A stretch of DNA of 64,000 nt from an uncultured Thalassotalea sp. (GTDB taxonomy: Bacteria; Pseudomonadota; Gammaproteobacteria; Enterobacterales; Alteromonadaceae). The notes beneath the pieces were generated by a model. It had not been told where the DNA came from and did no database searches. It saw only the letters and a program-made list of their open reading frames with translations. The stretch covers positions 124,001-188,000 of the forward strand of contig CANLNK010000001.1 of NCBI GenBank assembly GCA_947492575.1, in the 5' to 3' direction. The position numbers and the translations under genes were made by a program. The stretch's first letter is position 1, and the number at the start of each line of letters is the position of its first letter. Positions 6,472 through 15,049 of this stretch are shown piece after piece.

Positions 6472-8025
6472 CTAGTTAGCCTCTAATTTCGCCGCTTTTA
6501 CCATTTCACGAACATCACTTAGCAGTGCTTTGGCGTCATAGACAATACCGTCTTTGATTGTGTAATTAACGCCTCCTGAACGGATTGGTTTGTTATTTTC
6601 ATCTAGCCTAAAATGCCCTGTGCCGTATAACACTTTGAAATTGCGCAGTGGGTTCTCAGCAACGATAACTAAGTCCGCTTTCTTTCCAATACGGATTGAA
6701 CCAATATCATCAGCCATACCCAAAGCCTCAGCACCGTTTATAGTAGCCGATTGAATAACTTCTAAAGCGTTAAAGCCAGCTTCACGTAATAATTCAAGCT
6801 CTCGGACATAGCCAAAACCGTAGATCTTGAAAATGTAGCCAGCATCTTCACCTGTGGTTACACGGCCACCGTGATTCTTGTAGTCGTTTAAGAACGTCAT
6901 CCATTGCTGAAAGTTCTTTTTCCATGCAATTTCGTCGTCCGTTGTCCAGTCAAACCAGTAGGAACCGTGTGCATATCGACTTGGCTGGAAAAAATTCCAA
7001 AGTGTTGGAAGTGTGTATTCCTCATGCCAGTCAGCATTCATCTCACGCATTAGGTCACGACTTGCTTCGTAAATGGTCAGCGTTGGATTTAATGTAAAAT
7101 CGAGCGCAAGCAATTCATCGCGAACCGACTCCCACTTTTCCGTGTTTGGCTTAGCGGCTTGGTCCCAAAGCCTGCCTGCTTCGCCAAATCTGTCTTGTTC
7201 ATTGTTATAGTTGTAATCTGGCGAATAGTTTTGAATATGTTGGTGCTCAAAAAGCGCCTCTGGTAAGCCGTACCAGTGTTCCATAGAAGTAAGTCCTAAG
7301 CGCGCCGAATTGACGACGTTCATGTTGGTAACTTCGAGCTGTGCGTGGTGCATCATACTGCCTAAGCCTTGGTTCTTAGCTTCATCAAGCGCTGCTTTCA
7401 TGATTTCTGGTGGAGCACCAAAAAACTTAATGCCTTTTGCACCTTTCTTGGCAATGTTTTTTACCCATTGGGTCGCTTGTTTTGGAGTCGTAATCGGTTC
7501 CTTTTGCCCCATGCCAAACCCTACATAGGGAATGATACGTGGTGCTACGATAGAGTTGTCATTACTGCGTTTAACGTGATCCATAACCCAGTCTACGCCA
7601 TTAAAACTGCCAGCCTCACGCACCGTGGTTATGCCATGTGCTAACCAAAGTTTTAACGCATATTCAGCAGGAATATTATCTGCACTGCCACCTGTATGTG
7701 CATGCATGTTAATAAAGCCTGGTAAGATATATTGACCCTCTACATTGATTTCTTTATCGCCGGCTTTCGCTTTTGGGCGTCTGTCCTGCTTTATCGGTAC
7801 GCCAGGGTGCCCAACACTGACTATGCGCTTAATACGGTCATTTTCAATTACGATATCGACAGGACCTTGTGCTGGAGCACCTTCCCCGTTAACCATAATA
7901 CCGCCACGCAAAATCAGCCGCTTGTATGGACCTTCGCCGCGGTCTTTGTCAGGTGCTTTGGCTCCAGGGCCAGCGAAAGCAGATAAGCTAAGCATAATAC
8001 TTAGCAGTAAAAGTAGTTGTTTCAT
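6472..8025 (-). CDS. Secreted metal-dependent amidohydrolase
   Basis: A 517-residue protein with signal peptide (residues 1-18, ending SAFAG) and an amidohydrolase-superfamily TIM barrel. The metal-binding HxH is NMHAHTGG (His108/His110), further ligand candidates lie in MMHHAQLE and MEHWYG, and the composite beta domain closes around it with GKKADLVIVAENPL near residue 460. Family members hydrolyse amide or C-N bonds; periplasmic forms in marine Alteromonadales often resemble imidazolonepropionase or prolidase-like enzymes, so a dipeptidase or cyclic amide substrate is possible, but the substrate cannot be told. Single gene, facing a shared terminator. Confidence 0.85.
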   Translation of the reverse strand: MKQLLLLLSIMLSLSAFAGPGAKAPDKDRGEGPYKRLILRGGIMVNGEGAPAQGPVDIVIENDRIKRIVSVGHPGVPIKQDRRPKAKAGDKEINVEGQYILPGFINMHAHTGGSADNIPAEYALKLWLAHGITTVREAGSFNGVDWVMDHVKRSNDNSIVAPRIIPYVGFGMGQKEPITTPKQATQWVKNIAKKGAKGIKFFGAPPEIMKAALDEAKNQGLGSMMHHAQLEVTNMNVVNSARLGLTSMEHWYGLPEALFEHQHIQNYSPDYNYNNEQDRFGEAGRLWDQAAKPNTEKWESVRDELLALDFTLNPTLTIYEASRDLMREMNADWHEEYTLPTLWNFFQPSRYAHGSYWFDWTTDDEIAWKKNFQQWMTFLNDYKNHGGRVTTGEDAGYIFKIYGFGYVRELELLREAGFNALEVIQSATINGAEALGMADDIGSIRIGKKADLVIVAENPLRNFKVLYGTGHFRLDENNKPIRSGGVNYTIKDGIVYDAKALLSDVREMVKAAKLEAN

Positions 8026-8159
8026 AAAGGCTTACTCGGGTTTTTATCGTAAAAGTACTTTACTTAACCCAAGATAAAAACAATAGTGGATTACGACTAA
8101 ATACCTAGTAAAAACGACCAAAGTTTTCGTTTTAGTTAGAAATAGCAGGATTTAAATAT

Positions 8160-8561
8160 ATGTTTTCAGAGAATATCTCCCCGAGATTTAGTGATACCGA
8201 TGCGCTCGGGCATATTAATAACACGATGGTGCCAATCTGGTTTGAAGGGGCAAGAACGCCAGTCTTTAAGTTGTTTACACCTGAATTGGATCTTAAAAAT
8301 TGGCCATTGATCTTAGCCAAAATCAATGTCGATTTTGAAGCGCAGATGTTCTACGGATTGGATATGGAAGTACGGACTTTTATTAGCCGAATTGGTGGCA
8401 GCTCTTTTGATGTCTTCCAAGAGTTGTGGCAGCAGGGCAAGCGCGTCGCGTCAGGCACTGCCGTGATGGTACATTTTGACTACCGCGTTCAAAAAACGGC
8501 GCAGATTCCTGATAAAATTCGAGAAACATTAAATCAACATTTGTTTGAAGAAGTTAGCTAA
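8160..8561 (+). CDS. Acyl-CoA thioesterase (hotdog, 4HBT family)
   Basis: A 133-residue hotdog-fold protein. The 4HBT active-site segment FSDTDALGHINN carries the catalytic Asp (Asp14), followed by the long hotdog helix and strands (INVDFEAQMFYGLDMEVRT). It aligns with YbgC/FadM-type thioesterases, which hydrolyse short- to long-chain acyl-CoAs in the cytosol. Length is normal for the family. Single gene divergent from the amidohydrolase and about 160 bp upstream of ssb. No Shine-Dalgarno is strong; AGCAGGATT upstream is the best candidate. Confidence 0.85.
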   Translation: MFSENISPRFSDTDALGHINNTMVPIWFEGARTPVFKLFTPELDLKNWPLILAKINVDFEAQMFYGLDMEVRTFISRIGGSSFDVFQELWQQGKRVASGTAVMVHFDYRVQKTAQIPDKIRETLNQHLFEEVS

Positions 8562-8722
8562 TATTTCTTAGTTCCTAAAGAATTTTCTACTACCGAATGT
8601 TGTAACACAGTGGTAGAATCGATCAGCTCAAATGATCAATTTTAATCCCGCCAAAGTTTGTCTGTATTGGCTGGGGTCGTCAGTAATTTGATGTTACTGC
8701 TAACGTTTAATAGGAAACATAC

Positions 8723-9415
8723 ATGGCCAGTCGTGGTATTAATAAAGTAATTATTGTTGGTAATTTAGGACAAGATCCTGAAGTTCGTTTTATGCCAAAC
8801 GGCGGCGCAGTGGCAAATTTCACCGTAGCAACAAGTGAAACTTGGAAAGACAAGCAATCGGGCGAGCAAAAAGAAAAAACTGAATGGCATCGCATTGTAA
8901 TGTATCAACGCCTAGCAGAAATTGCTGGTGAGTACTTGAAGAAAGGCTCAAAAGTATATTTAGAAGGTCGCTTACAAACACGTAAGTGGCAGAACCAGCA
9001 AGGCCAAGATCAGTACACGACTGAAATTATCGTTAACGATATGCAAATGCTAGACTCTCGTGGTCAGCAGGGCGGTGGTTTCCAACAGCAAGGTCAAGGT
9101 GCTGGTTTTAATCAGTCACAGCAAGGTGGTTTTAACAAGCCAGCTGCACAGCAAGGTGGTTTCAACCAAACACCGGCGCAACAGCAAGGTGGTTTCAATC
9201 AAGCAGCACCAGCGCAACAGCAAGGTGGTTTCAACCAAGCACCAGCGCAACAGCAAGGTGGCTTCAATCAAGCACCAGCGCAACAGCAAGGTGGCTTCAA
9301 TCAAGCACCAGCGCAACAGCAAGGTGGCTTCAACCAAGCACCAGCGCAACAAAATGCACCTAAGGTTAACCCACAAGAGCCTACTATCGATTTTGACGAC
9401 GACATCCCGTTCTAG
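8723..9415 (+). CDS. ssb: Single-stranded DNA-binding protein SSB
   Basis: A 230-residue SSB: OB-fold in residues 1-110 (starting [21 protein letters not shown], with [25 protein letters not shown]), a long Gln/Gly/Pro/Ala linker, and the acidic interaction tip ending DFDDDIPF, which recruits repair and replication partners. SSB binds exposed single strands during replication, recombination and repair as a tetramer. The linker consists of seven tandem QQGGFNQ-type repeats, making this protein about 50 residues longer than E. coli SSB (178). AGGAAAC precedes ATG 8723. Monocistronic, with its own terminator. Confidence 0.96.
   Translation: MASRGINKVIIVGNLGQDPEVRFMPNGGAVANFTVATSETWKDKQSGEQKEKTEWHRIVMYQRLAEIAGEYLKKGSKVYLEGRLQTRKWQNQQGQDQYTTEIIVNDMQMLDSRGQQGGGFQQQGQGAGFNQSQQGGFNKPAAQQGGFNQTPAQQQGGFNQAAPAQQQGGFNQAPAQQQGGFNQAPAQQQGGFNQAPAQQQGGFNQAPAQQNAPKVNPQEPTIDFDDDIPF
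9119..9349 (+). repeat. Tandem 33-bp repeat in ssb linker
   Basis: Seven in-frame units of 30, 33, 36, 33, 33, 33 and 33 bp starting at 9119, 9149, 9182, 9218, 9251, 9284 and 9317, each beginning CAGCAAGGTGG and encoding QQGGFNQxPAQ. Units at 9251 and 9284 are identical, pointing to recent slippage or unequal crossover. The third unit has an extra codon. Confidence 0.95.
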
Positions 9416-9452
9416 CGAGTACGTTTTACTTAAAAGTGTAAATATAAAGATT

Positions 9453-9479
9453 AACCCGCTACTTCAGCGGGTTTTTTGT
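9453..9479 (+). terminator. ssb terminator
   Basis: Stem CCCGCT (9455-9460) / AGCGGG (9466-9471), loop ACTTC, then TTTTTTG; 38 bp after the ssb stop codon. Confidence 0.88.
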
Positions 9480-9588
9480 TTTAATGGACCCAATGAATAC
9501 GATGTAGTGCATACTGAATAGCGCTTTTGATTACGCTTTAGTTGCGAAATAGCACTTTAATGGCTAGCTTCAAGTAGAGGATAGTTAA

Positions 9589-10320
9589 TTGGTCGAGTGC
9601 AGTATGAAGTTGATTTGGTTAGCTCTTTTAGTGTCATTTTCTTTGAATGCTGAAAAAGTTAAATTTGTCACGGAAGAGTTGCCGCCGTTTCAGGTCGTTA
9701 ATGACAAAGGAATATTAGTCGGTGGATATTCGCATGATATAGTCGCCGAGTTAGTTACACGATTAGAATTTGAAACAGAAATTGAGCTCTTACCTTGGGT
9801 GAGAGCATATAGAGTAGCGTTAACCACACCTAATACCTTTATTTATTCGATTGCGAGAAGCCCAATGCGAGAAGATAAATTTATTTGGGTTGCGAAGCTT
9901 AAACAAGTTAAGTATCACTTCTACGGTCTAAAATCGGACACGTCGCATTCCACCATTCTCAACGAGAGCCCATTTAATCAAACGGTATCTGTGGTTAGGG
10001 GAACTGTAGAGGCAGATTTATTGAGGCAAATAGGCTTTAGAGAGGGAGTTAACCTCACCATAACAAATACCTACGATGCCGCGTTTCAAATGGTGTTAAA
10101 AGGAAGGGTTGATTCAATTTATATGAATGACTACTCCGTTCGCAGTATCGCTTCAGAATTACATTTTCGTAAATCTCCACTTGAAGTTACATCAAGTCTA
10201 AATCAGGTGTTGGATTTTTACATCGCCGCCAACTTGGACACTGACCCGGAGTTTATTGCCAGTGTTAAAGCAGAGTTCGATGCGCTCACAGTTCTCGGTA
10301 TGATCAAACCGTTAAATTGA
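9589..10320 (+). CDS. Periplasmic solute-binding protein (SBP_bac_3-like)
   Basis: A 243-residue secreted protein resembling the type 3 extracellular solute-binding fold: EKVKFVTEELPPFQVVNDKG at the start of the mature part, WVRAYRVALTTPNTFIYSIARSPMRED (landmarks WVRAY and RSPMRED), and a central VVRGTVEADLLRQIG segment. Such isolated proteins in Alteromonadales bind amino acids or similar small ligands and often lack ABC permease partners, as here. TAGAGGAT at 9575-9582 positions TTG 9589 as the start (8 bases), while ATG 9604 has no binding site; both give a signal peptide ending SLNA. Ligand unknown. Confidence 0.75.
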   Translation: MVECSMKLIWLALLVSFSLNAEKVKFVTEELPPFQVVNDKGILVGGYSHDIVAELVTRLEFETEIELLPWVRAYRVALTTPNTFIYSIARSPMREDKFIWVAKLKQVKYHFYGLKSDTSHSTILNESPFNQTVSVVRGTVEADLLRQIGFREGVNLTITNTYDAAFQMVLKGRVDSIYMNDYSVRSIASELHFRKSPLEVTSSLNQVLDFYIAANLDTDPEFIASVKAEFDALTVLGMIKPLN

Positions 10321-10351
10321 CAATTAATCGCTTAAAGTAACCAAAATAGTA

Positions 10352-10376
10352 GAAAAAAAGCGCCTTTCGGCGCTTC
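10352..10376 (-). terminator. Terminator of bacterioferritin operon
   Basis: On the minus strand, AAGCGCC / GGCGCTT (10358-10364 and 10369-10375) with a GAAA loop, followed by seven T residues. It lies immediately after the stop codon of the downstream bacterioferritin gene. Confidence 0.85.
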
Positions 10377-10377
10377 A

Positions 10378-10845
10378 TTACATCTGTGATTGCAGATAAT
10401 TACTCAATCCTATCTTGTCGATTAAACCTAGCTGCTGTTCTAACCAGAATGCGTGATCAGATTCGGTGTCATTTATAAGTGTTTGCAGCATATCGCGTGA
10501 AACATAGTCTTGCTCTTTCTCACAAAGAGCCATCACTTCTTTGAGTTTTTCATCTACCGCGTATTCAACGCGCAAGTCACTAGCGAGCATTTCGGGAACT
10601 TCTTTACCGATAACAATGCCTTCACGAGTGGTCATGTCGGGCGTACCTTCTAAAAAAAGAATACGCTCGATAAGCAGAGAGGCGTGTCCTTTCTCATCAT
10701 CAAACTCGTGATCTATGCGTTCAAAGAGCTTTTGAAAGCCCCAGTCGTGATACATACGTGAATGAATAAAATATTGGTCCATTGCTGCTAATTCAAATGC
10801 TAACAACTGGTTCAAGCCTGCAATGATGTCACTATTACCTTTCAT
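10378..10845 (-). CDS. bfr: Bacterioferritin, ferroxidase-type subunit without heme Met
   Basis: A 155-residue four-helix ferritin. The diiron ferroxidase ligands are present: Glu18, Glu51, His54, Glu94, and an ExxH pair at Glu128/His131 (one-residue insertion relative to E. coli Bfr). The residue equivalent to the heme-binding Met52 is Lys52, so this subunit should not ligate the inter-subunit heme by itself. Bacterioferritin stores iron as a ferric mineral in 24-mers. It lies 11 bp downstream of a second bfr whose defects are complementary (heme Met present, ferroxidase ligands altered), suggesting a heteropolymer like the paired Bfr subunits known in Neisseria and Magnetospirillum. GGAGAATCAAAC precedes the ATG. 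Confidence 0.93.
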   Translation of the reverse strand: MKGNSDIIAGLNQLLAFELAAMDQYFIHSRMYHDWGFQKLFERIDHEFDDEKGHASLLIERILFLEGTPDMTTREGIVIGKEVPEMLASDLRVEYAVDEKLKEVMALCEKEQDYVSRDMLQTLINDTESDHAFWLEQQLGLIDKIGLSNYLQSQM

Positions 10846-10856
10846 GTTTGATTCTC

Positions 10857-11321
10857 CTATAGCTGCGCTTGAAGATACTTTTCAAGACCCATCTGCTCAA
10901 TTTGATATTGCTGAGTTTCAATCCAGTCGATGTGTTCTTCTTCACCTTCGAGTATTTCTGTTAGCATGTCTCGGCTGACAAAATCTTGCACTTGTTCACA
11001 AAAAGCTATTGCTTCTTGCAATACGGAACGTTGATTGAGCTCGAATTTGTAATCGCACTCCAGCATTTCAGGTGTTTCTTCGCCAATAGCAAGTTGTCCA
11101 AGTTGCTGAAGATTGGGTAATCCCTCTAAGAATAAAATTCGCTCGATAATTTTGTCTGCCTGCTTCATATCGAGAATTGATTTCTTGTAACACTTATCAT
11201 TAAGCTGAGAAAAGCCCCAGTTTTTATAGATACGTGCATGCAGAAAGTATTGATTAATCGAGGTAAGTTCTGAGGTTAGCACTTTGTTCAAGGTTGCTAT
11301 CAGCTCAGTTGTAGTTTTCAT
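10857..11321 (-). CDS. bfr: Bacterioferritin, heme-type subunit with altered ferroxidase site
   Basis: A 154-residue bacterioferritin close to the E. coli protein (INQYFLHARIYKNWGFSQLND, IERILFLEGLPNL). Met52, the axial heme ligand, is kept. Glu18, Glu94, Glu127 and His130 are present, but Glu51 is replaced by Asp and His54 by Gln, so the ferroxidase centre is probably weak or inactive. It is the first gene of a two-gene unit, with AGGACATTGTT before the ATG and a Fur-box-like site about 90 bp upstream. The partner at 10378 has the reverse pattern. The heme presumably transfers electrons for iron release, with Bfd (11455) as electron donor. Confidence 0.93.
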   Translation of the reverse strand: MKTTTELIATLNKVLTSELTSINQYFLHARIYKNWGFSQLNDKCYKKSILDMKQADKIIERILFLEGLPNLQQLGQLAIGEETPEMLECDYKFELNQRSVLQEAIAFCEQVQDFVSRDMLTEILEGEEEHIDWIETQQYQIEQMGLEKYLQAQL

Positions 11322-11407
11322 AACAATGTCCTGTGTAAATAATGAACATTGTCAGTATAGAAAGAAAATTAACTTTTGCAAAAAAAAGCTAATTAAATCA
11401 AACGATT

Positions 11408-11426
11408 GTAAATGATAATGATTGCT
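11408..11426 (-). promoter_or_regulatory. Fur-box-like site upstream of bfr pair
   Basis: GTAAATGATAATGATTGCT matches the 19-bp Fur consensus GATAATGATAATCATTATC at about 13 positions, including an uninterrupted AATGATAAT. It lies about 87-105 bp upstream of the first bfr start codon, in the gap between bfr and bfd. Confidence 0.5.
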
Positions 11427-11454
11427 AGTACGTTTAGTTTTATTGAACTAAATA

Positions 11455-11649
11455 TTAACCAACATCCTTAAAAAGGTTTTCGTCAATAATCGTATTATCG
11501 ATAACTTGCTGTGTTAGTTTTACGCAGGTACCACATTGAGAAGCGACGTCTAAACGTTGTTTCAACTCACGAATTGAGCCAACACCGTGTTCGATCACCA
11601 TCTGTTTAATTTGTTTATCTGTAATGCCTTTGCAGATACAAACGTACAT
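11455..11649 (-). CDS. bfd: Bacterioferritin-associated ferredoxin Bfd
   Basis: A 64-residue [2Fe-2S] ferredoxin: MYVCICKGIT...QCGTC gives the four cysteine ligands in the Bfd spacing (CxC near residues 4-6 and CxxC near 37-40). Bfd binds bacterioferritin at the heme and delivers electrons that release stored iron under iron limitation. Start chosen at 11649 because the family begins MYVC and because AAGAG on the minus strand sits 6 bases before it; the ATG two codons upstream has the purines too close. It is upstream of and in the same direction as the two bfr genes, with a 133-bp gap, and carries its own Fur-box-like site. Confidence 0.93.
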   Translation of the reverse strand: MYVCICKGITDKQIKQMVIEHGVGSIRELKQRLDVASQCGTCVKLTQQVIDNTIIDENLFKDVG

Positions 11650-11677
11650 AACCATCTCTTACTAATATTAACACAAG

Positions 11678-11692
11678 TGATAATAGTTATTA
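11678..11692 (-). promoter_or_regulatory. Fur-box-like site upstream of bfd
   Basis: TGATAATAGTTATTA, a partly palindromic AT-rich element resembling the 7-1-7 Fur motif, lies about 28 bp upstream of the bfd start codon, where it would overlap the promoter. bfd is Fur-repressed in E. coli. The centre is imperfect, so confidence is moderate. Confidence 0.45.
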
Positions 11693-11821
11693 TTTAAATT
11701 GCTTTCAATGTTTATTTTAAGCCAAATTTTTAAGTGCTTATTGTTAAAGGAAATTAAGTTTTAAGTATTTTTAGTAATAAAGCGAAATCGCTTTTTGAGG
11801 AAGGGGATTAATCTTAAGACA

Positions 11822-11850
11822 ATAAAAAAGCTCCCGTGGGAGCCTTTTTA
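11822..11850 (-). terminator. Terminator of 63-residue protein gene
   Basis: GCTCCC/GGGAGC hairpin (11830-11843) with a minimal loop; on the minus strand it is followed by TTTTTTA. A T-tract exists on both sides. It lies 16 bp after the stop codon at 11866. Confidence 0.75.
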
Positions 11851-11865
11851 TTCGAAATTTACCGC

Positions 11866-12057
11866 TTAATAGTAGGTGTCATGTTTATTATGAGCTTGAG
11901 GATCTTCAATCAGCTCCTCAAAATTGACTTCGAAACTACTATTGTTTTCTGTATCCGCCATGTATACGGTGCGCGTAGAGCCATCTATCCAAGTAACTGT
12001 GCCGCTTCCTTTTTTACTTCCGCACTTCATGCCAATATGAATATCGTTAAACTCCAT
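11866..12057 (-). CDS. Small conserved-looking protein, function unknown
   Basis: A 63-residue acidic, soluble protein (MEFNDIHIGMKCGSKKGSGT...). A very strong ribosome binding site (GGAGGAG, 3-4 bases before ATG 12057) and a dedicated terminator show it is a real gene. The pattern IHIGMKCGSKKGSGTVTWID, with later TVYMADTENNSSFEVNFEEL, suggests a small beta-barrel of SH3-like or KOW-like type, but this is only an impression. It stands alone between bfd and anmK. No function is proposed. Confidence 0.7.
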   Translation of the reverse strand: MEFNDIHIGMKCGSKKGSGTVTWIDGSTRTVYMADTENNSSFEVNFEELIEDPQAHNKHDTYY

Positions 12058-12275
12058 TACTCCTCCTAAATTTCAACCAATTAATACAAAGGCGCAAAAG
12101 CTTAGATATAGTGTTGTATTTATAGTTCAATATTTAATCACCTTTTGCTTTGTACTGCAGAGATATGCGCCAAAATTGTTGTAAAGTAGCTGATGACTTT
12201 AGTGTCACCAGACTGAACTCTCGAATTTAGTATAGAGGGAATTTTGAACCTTGCGAGGGTAAATTTAGTGATAAA

Positions 12276-13463
12276 CTAGGGATTAAAAAGTACACCGAGT
12301 GTCGTACTTTTTCTAGCCCCCGTAACGCTTGGCATGTTACTAAAAATATTTTTTTGATATGCATAGGCAAGCCATGCAAATGCCATTGCTTCTAGGTTGT
12401 CGCCGTCAATATTGATATCGTCAATGCTAGCGATTTGATAGATAGCGTTTGAGCTTTCGCTAGGTTCTGAAATGAGTTCTCGTCTTAACGCATTTATAAG
12501 GGTGGTGTTATGTCTACCGCCTCCACACAACCAAACATTAGCATTTGTTGATAACGACTTTATATCGTTTGCAATGGTGTTGGCCGTAAGCGCAAGCAAT
12601 GTCGCTTGAATATCTTGGGGCAATGGCAACGTTAAACCGGCCAACGTTATTTTATTTGTCAGCCAATCTAAGTGGAAAATTTCTCTTCCCGTGCTTTTAG
12701 GGGCCGGTTGTTGGAAATAAAGGTCAGCACACATCGTATCTAATAGCGCTGGTATCAAATTACCTTTTGATGCCCAATCGCCGTTTCGATCATAGTGATT
12801 ATCGTCAGAGTGATGTTGAGAATACCAATCATCTAGTAAGCAGTTACCGGGGCCTGTGTCAAAGCCTGTAACGCTCTGAGTTGACTTTGCCGTGGACGCT
12901 GCGGGCAGAAAAGTGAGATTTGCGATGCCACCAATGTTAAGTACTACATTGTCTCGTTCACTTTGTGTAAACAACTGTTGGTGGAAGGCTGGTACTAAGG
13001 GGGCCCCTTGTCCGCCCAACGCAATGTCTTTATCACGGAACTTACTAATAACAGGAATACCTGTTAAACAAGCTAGCGTCTGACTACAACCAATTTGTAG
13101 TGTAAAAGCATCGGAATTAATGCCGTTGCTTGGGCTTTGGCTTGGCTTTGGACGGTGACGTATAGTTTGCCCGTGATTACCAATGGCTTGAATGTCTTTG
13201 GATGCTAGGTTTTGCTTAGATAGAATCTCCTGAACGGCATGTGAGAACTCATTTGCAAGCAACTTATCTAGCCTGCCCATATGTTCTATTTCATCAGAAC
13301 CGCTGACATAAAGTCGGGTGATACTTTCTCGAATTTCTTGGTTATAGGGCTCGTAATGACTGGCGACTAAGCGAGGTTTAGCATCGTCTGAGAAGTCGAC
13401 TAGCGCGATATCGATACCATCTGCACTAGTGCCTGACATCAAACCTAGGTAGTAGCTGGCCAC
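12276..13463 (-). CDS. anmK: Anhydro-N-acetylmuramic acid kinase AnmK
   Basis: A 395-residue cytosolic kinase of the ASKHA fold that phosphorylates and ring-opens 1,6-anhydro-MurNAc to MurNAc-6-phosphate in peptidoglycan recycling. Signature segments are present: GLMSGTSADGIDIALVDF at the N-terminus, IGNHGQTIRHRP, ALGGQGAPLVPAFHQ, NIGGIANLTFLP and GFDTGPGNCLLDDW. Length is slightly above the usual 370 residues because of a Ser/Asn-rich insert near residue 115. It lies 9 bp downstream of mepM, so the two peptidoglycan-related genes are co-transcribed. A hairpin (AAAAAGTAC/GTACTTTTT, 12285-12312) overlaps the 3' end. Confidence 0.95.
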   Translation of the reverse strand: MASYYLGLMSGTSADGIDIALVDFSDDAKPRLVASHYEPYNQEIRESITRLYVSGSDEIEHMGRLDKLLANEFSHAVQEILSKQNLASKDIQAIGNHGQTIRHRPKPSQSPSNGINSDAFTLQIGCSQTLACLTGIPVISKFRDKDIALGGQGAPLVPAFHQQLFTQSERDNVVLNIGGIANLTFLPAASTAKSTQSVTGFDTGPGNCLLDDWYSQHHSDDNHYDRNGDWASKGNLIPALLDTMCADLYFQQPAPKSTGREIFHLDWLTNKITLAGLTLPLPQDIQATLLALTANTIANDIKSLSTNANVWLCGGGRHNTTLINALRRELISEPSESSNAIYQIASIDDINIDGDNLEAMAFAWLAYAYQKNIFSNMPSVTGARKSTTLGVLFNP

Positions 13464-13472
13464 TATCTATAG

Positions 13473-14906
13473 TTAACCGTCGTTGTTGTTGGTTTGCATC
13501 GCCAGTAATGCTTTTTTCGAGCCATTTAGCTCTTTAACGCGTTGATTAGCAAGCGTTAAAAATTCTTGCTTGTACTTTTTCGCAATTGGCTGAGCATCGG
13601 GTAATTTTACCGTACGTGGGTTTCTGTGAACGCCATTAACCAGGAACTCATAATGTAAGTGAGGCGCTTGAGACATCCCCGTAGAGCCTACATAACCAAT
13701 AACTTGTCCCTGTTTAACACGTTGCCCTTTCTTCACAGCACGTTTTGAAAAATGTAGGTACTTGGTGACAATGCCGTCACCATGCTGAATAAACACGTAG
13801 TTACCGTTGTATTTGTTGTAAGTAGAGTGAGTTACCTTACCGTTACCAGCTGCTACAACAGGCGTTCCTGTATCTGCACGATAATCTGTACCATTGTGGG
13901 CCTTCCAGCGTTTTTGAATCGGGTGGAAGCGGCGTGGCTTAAAGTTCGAACTGATGTATCTGAAGTTTACTGGAGCACGCAAGAACGCTTTACGCATACT
14001 CTTTCCATCTGGCGTGTAGTATTCGTCATCTGAGAAGCGTATCGCTTTAAATTCTTCGTTCTGGTTTACAAACTCAGCCGCAAGAATTTTGCCCGGACCG
14101 ATATACTCCCCGTCAATGTAGCGATTTTCATACACAACGTGGAAGCTATCTCCTTTACGAATATCGAGTGCGAAATCGATATCCCAACCAAAAATATTCG
14201 CTAATGAAATGATTTGGCTATCGTCCAAGCCAGCTGCAATACCTGCATTCCAGAAACTTGAATTGATCATGCCATGAGCAAAGGTTTCGCGCGTTTCTAC
14301 TGTTTTCTCTGTGAAGTGTTCTTTGTACTCGCCATCGATAAAGTCGACATGTAATGTTTTGATGCGAGTCAGCGGGTACTCAAGAGCGACTAGCTTTCCT
14401 TCAGCATCTTTAGCGATACGCAGCGTATCACCAACGTTAAGTTTTTTAAGTTGCTTACTGGCTTTACCCACATCATGTGTCGTACGTGCACTGTAACCCA
14501 AGCGTTTAAATATTTTTGCTAACGAATCACCACTTTTAACCTTGGCGGTTTGCCAATCAAGCTCAGGCTCTGTCGACTCTAGTAGAGACTGGTCGATCTC
14601 GGTAGGCGCGTCTTTAACATCTAAGGCGACGAAATCTTCGGTGCTAGCTTTTGTCGCTTCTTGAGTAGGCATTGCACTAGCACTGTCAGTCGACTGACCA
14701 ATTTCAACCAGCTCGGTGCCTTGCGTAGTGACTTGATATCGTTTGCCTATCTCTAGCGAGTTAGTTTGTTTACTGGCAGTTGCTTTTTCTGATGGAACAA
14801 GCAAAGACAACAGCAATAAGCCAGTTATTACCGTAATAATAATCTGATGCTGTTTAGGGAGAGATAAATATAATTTTTGTATATTTTTCAGATAAATACT
14901 GCTCAA
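13473..14906 (-). CDS. mepM: M23 peptidoglycan DD-metalloendopeptidase (MepM/YebA type)
   Basis: A 477-residue envelope protein: N-terminal membrane anchor (about residues 20-38), OapA/LysM-like region (WQTAKVKSGDSLAKIFKRLG, about 118-140), and a C-terminal LytM/M23 domain (about 330-430). Zinc ligands are visible in HNGTDYRADTGTPV (HxxxD) and HLHYEF (HxH). MepM-type enzymes cleave D-Ala-mDAP cross-links to allow cell-wall expansion. The arrangement anmK-mepM divergent from tyrS is widely conserved in gammaproteobacteria and supports the assignment. Confidence 0.93.
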   Translation of the reverse strand: MSSIYLKNIQKLYLSLPKQHQIIITVITGLLLLSLLVPSEKATASKQTNSLEIGKRYQVTTQGTELVEIGQSTDSASAMPTQEATKASTEDFVALDVKDAPTEIDQSLLESTEPELDWQTAKVKSGDSLAKIFKRLGYSARTTHDVGKASKQLKKLNVGDTLRIAKDAEGKLVALEYPLTRIKTLHVDFIDGEYKEHFTEKTVETRETFAHGMINSSFWNAGIAAGLDDSQIISLANIFGWDIDFALDIRKGDSFHVVYENRYIDGEYIGPGKILAAEFVNQNEEFKAIRFSDDEYYTPDGKSMRKAFLRAPVNFRYISSNFKPRRFHPIQKRWKAHNGTDYRADTGTPVVAAGNGKVTHSTYNKYNGNYVFIQHGDGIVTKYLHFSKRAVKKGQRVKQGQVIGYVGSTGMSQAPHLHYEFLVNGVHRNPRTVKLPDAQPIAKKYKQEFLTLANQRVKELNGSKKALLAMQTNNNDG

Positions 14907-15049
14907 AACTTCAATCTACGACAACCTTAGTGAATTCACTATAACAAAAAAAATCGAGATAAGCAGTATCGGGGTTTTATCCAGTGCTTATTTTACAGTA
15001 GAATCGGCGTCTTATTTATCTACTAATTGACCGATTTGGAGCTAGTTAC

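Noticed and set aside
9119-9349. Repeat array considered as a CRISPR
   Set aside because: Repeats are in-frame coding units of ssb without unique spacers.
9060-9521. 153-codon plus-strand frame overlapping ssb and a minus-strand frame at 9116-9376
   Set aside because: Both arise from the repetitive ssb linker read in other frames; no start signal.
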